From positions 1 to 22,683 of the forward strand of contig DHGC01000009.1 in assembly GCA_002402585.1 (NCBI GenBank): a stretch of DNA of 22,683 bases, read 5' to 3'. The notes under the pieces are model-generated. The model ran no database searches and was not told the DNA's origin. It saw only the letters and a list, made by a program, of their open reading frames with translations. Below, piece after piece: positions 21,587 to 22,683 of this stretch. Position 1 is the first letter of the stretch. Each line of letters begins with the position of its first letter. The translations under genes were made by a program, and so were the position numbers. Origin of the DNA: Erysipelotrichaceae bacterium UBA4808 (GTDB taxonomy: Bacteria; Bacillota_I; Bacilli_A; Erysipelotrichales; Erysipelotrichaceae).

Positions 21587-22531
21587 TCAATCCAGATTCG
21601 ATTGTTTGATGATATCCTTCAACAACGTTGCGGAATGAAGCAACGCTTGCGTTTCTTTATTAGAGAGTGGAATGGGCAAAATCTTGCGGATACCCTTGCG
21701 TCCGACAATACATGGCATCGCCATATAGACATCATCAATACCGCTCTCACCACTTAATAAACCACTGACCGTCAAAATCGATTGCTCATCGCCTAAGATG
21801 GCTTCACTGATGCGTCGAACTGCCAAAGCAACGGCATAGTTTGTATACCCCTTGCGATTGATGATCTCATAAGCCGCATGCTTTACTTCATCATGAATGA
21901 CCGTTTTAAACTCATCACTGCAATCCAAATTATCCGTCTTACAGTATTCATCGATGCTCATCCCTGCAATCTTTGTCGAACTCCACGTAGCGATTTCAGA
22001 ATCGCCATGTTCACCGATGATATAGGCATGGATGTTGCGTGCATCAATACCGAATTGTTTCGATAATATGGATTTGAAACGTGACGTATCCAAGACGGTT
22101 CCCGATCCAATGACACGATCTGCAGGAAAACCTGAAAATTTGTATGTGACATAGGTCAAAATATCGACAGGATTTGATACGACCAAGAAAATCGCATTGG
22201 GACTCAATTCAGCCAATCTAGGAACCGATTCTTTGAAGATTGGAATATTCTTATTCAAGATATCCAAGCGCGATTCACCTGGTTTCGGTCCAATTCCCGC
22301 TGTAATAATGATCAAATCAGAATTCGCTGTGTCTTCAATGATCCCTGCCGTAATATTCACCGTTTTCACAAAAGCAGCACCATGTGTAAGATCCATTGCC
22401 TCTGCTTCAGCCTTTTCACGGTTGATGTCGACTAAAACAATATCACTCGCAAGTCCAGCGTCCATAATGGCAAAAGCCGATGTGGAACCTACAAAACCAG
22501 AACCAATGATTGAGATCTTATTTATTTTCAC
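21587..22531 (-). CDS. ldh: L-lactate dehydrogenase
   Basis: The enzyme reduces pyruvate to L-lactate with NADH in the cytoplasm. From the chosen start it has 314-315 aa with the NAD-binding GSGFVGS (10-16), Asp148 and Arg151 (LDTSR, equivalent to D168/R171) and the catalytic His175 in GEHGDSE (H195). The mobile loop reads AGIGPKPGESR, with Pro82 where LDHs usually have Gln102. An ATG at 22537 touches the AGGAGG (22543-22538) with no spacing; the GTG two codons later has the ideal 6 nt, so GTG at 22531 is preferred. A hairpin overlaps part of the ribosome binding site. Context (lone gene, convergent with a flavoprotein) suggests a fermentative host. Confidence 0.93.
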   Translation of the reverse strand: MKINKISIIGSGFVGSTSAFAIMDAGLASDIVLVDINREKAEAEAMDLTHGAAFVKTVNITAGIIEDTANSDLIIITAGIGPKPGESRLDILNKNIPIFKESVPRLAELSPNAIFLVVSNPVDILTYVTYKFSGFPADRVIGSGTVLDTSRFKSILSKQFGIDARNIHAYIIGEHGDSEIATWSSTKIAGMSIDEYCKTDNLDCSDEFKTVIHDEVKHAAYEIINRKGYTNYAVALAVRRISEAILGDEQSILTVSGLLSGESGIDDVYMAMPCIVGRKGIRKILPIPLSNKETQALLHSATLLKDIIKQSNLD

Positions 22532-22537
22532 AAGCAT

Positions 22538-22557
22538 CCTCCTATGCTTATCATAGG
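22538..22557 (-). promoter_or_regulatory. Hairpin overlapping the ldh ribosome binding site
   Basis: In the ldh mRNA CCUAUG and CAUAGG pair around AUAAG (22557-22541), and the 3' arm shares AGG with the AGGAGG. Partial masking of the ribosome binding site is possible; it might equally be a DNA operator. No clear promoter was found in the remaining bases to 22663. Confidence 0.4.
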
Positions 22558-22663
22558 CTTAGGAACCCTTACTTTCAATCAATATGATGTGTGAATTGGG
22601 TGAACTTAAAATTAGATTTCAATCAAGATTAGGATCATAAATAGAAGAATAAGAGGATGAATC

Positions 22664-22683
22664 TTGAACCGCTTCTTTAAAAA
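22664..22683 (+). CDS. Possible start of a plus-strand gene, cut by the window end
   Basis: AAGAGG (22651-22656) stands 7 nt before TTG, which opens a frame reading MNRFFK with the window ending inside it. An ATG at 22657 abuts the AGAGG and stops after 7 codons, so TTG is the better candidate. Too little sequence is available to assign a product. Confidence 0.3.

Noticed and set aside
22197..22556. 119-aa plus-strand open frame opposite ldh
   Set aside because: Antisense shadow of a clear L-lactate dehydrogenase with intact catalytic motifs.
22585..22612. Rex (NADH-sensing) operator upstream of ldh
   Set aside because: TGTGAA and GTGAA occur as direct repeats, not as the inverted TTGTGAA-TTCACAA arrangement that Rex needs.

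Overview
This window looks like chromosomal DNA of a low-GC Bacillota (Firmicutes) bacterium, most likely close to the Erysipelotrichia. That placement is an inference from protein flavour (MepA-like MATE, Tex, L-LDH, GH1 6-phospho-beta-glucosidase, PadR/HAAS and CarD-like proteins) and from strong AGGAGG-type ribosome binding sites and sigma-A promoters. TGA is used as a stop, so it is not a mycoplasma code. I see no rRNA, tRNA, insertion sequence, integrase or CRISPR array. Most genes lie on the minus strand in short operons with recognisable Rho-independent terminators.

Layout. 1-2605: a MarR regulator, MATE pump and YczE-type membrane protein operon, with a palindromic operator over its promoter. 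2633-3599: a solitary tungstate-binding lipoprotein gene, tupA. 3607-3797: on the opposite strand, a promoter, a molybdenum-cofactor-type riboswitch aptamer, a strong hairpin and a terminator, with no gene behind them. 3785-5344: a three-gene operon (Gfo/Idh/MocA oxidoreductase, 87-aa protein, ABM-fold protein). 5374-7667: a CarD-like regulator, an unlisted 51-aa glycine-zipper protein and a 6-phospho-beta-glucosidase. 7664-9867: tex, with an unusual set of inverted half-sites upstream. 9904-12162: a cellulose-synthase-like glycosyltransferase with a C-terminal PilZ (c-di-GMP) domain. 12326-14705: a small membrane protein, an alpha/beta hydrolase and a PHP phosphatase. 14730-17173: a PadR / HAAS membrane protein / membrane-anchored protein operon whose last gene is cut by an in-frame TAA. 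17179-18638: an XRE regulator with two membrane proteins. 18687-19956: a phosphoribosyltransferase and a DUF3159-type membrane protein. 20094-22683: a fumarate-reductase-type flavoprotein, L-lactate dehydrogenase, and the possible first codons of another gene.

The most interesting part is 3552-3797. The plus-strand RNA appears to be a free-standing riboswitch-controlled small RNA. Its 12-nt C-rich hairpin loop is nearly a perfect antisense of the predicted first nucleotides of the divergently transcribed tupA mRNA (12-bp exact complement AACCCCAACACT). Segments CCCTTT/AAAGGG in the aptamer 3' side and in this hairpin can pair in mutually exclusive ways, so ligand binding could decide whether the antisense loop is displayed. 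This would link molybdenum/tungsten cofactor status to oxyanion uptake through a riboswitch-regulated antisense RNA. It is a hypothesis from sequence only. Several other promoters carry clear operator-like palindromes (MarR, PadR, XRE, tex), and the MarR promoter predicts a leaderless mRNA.
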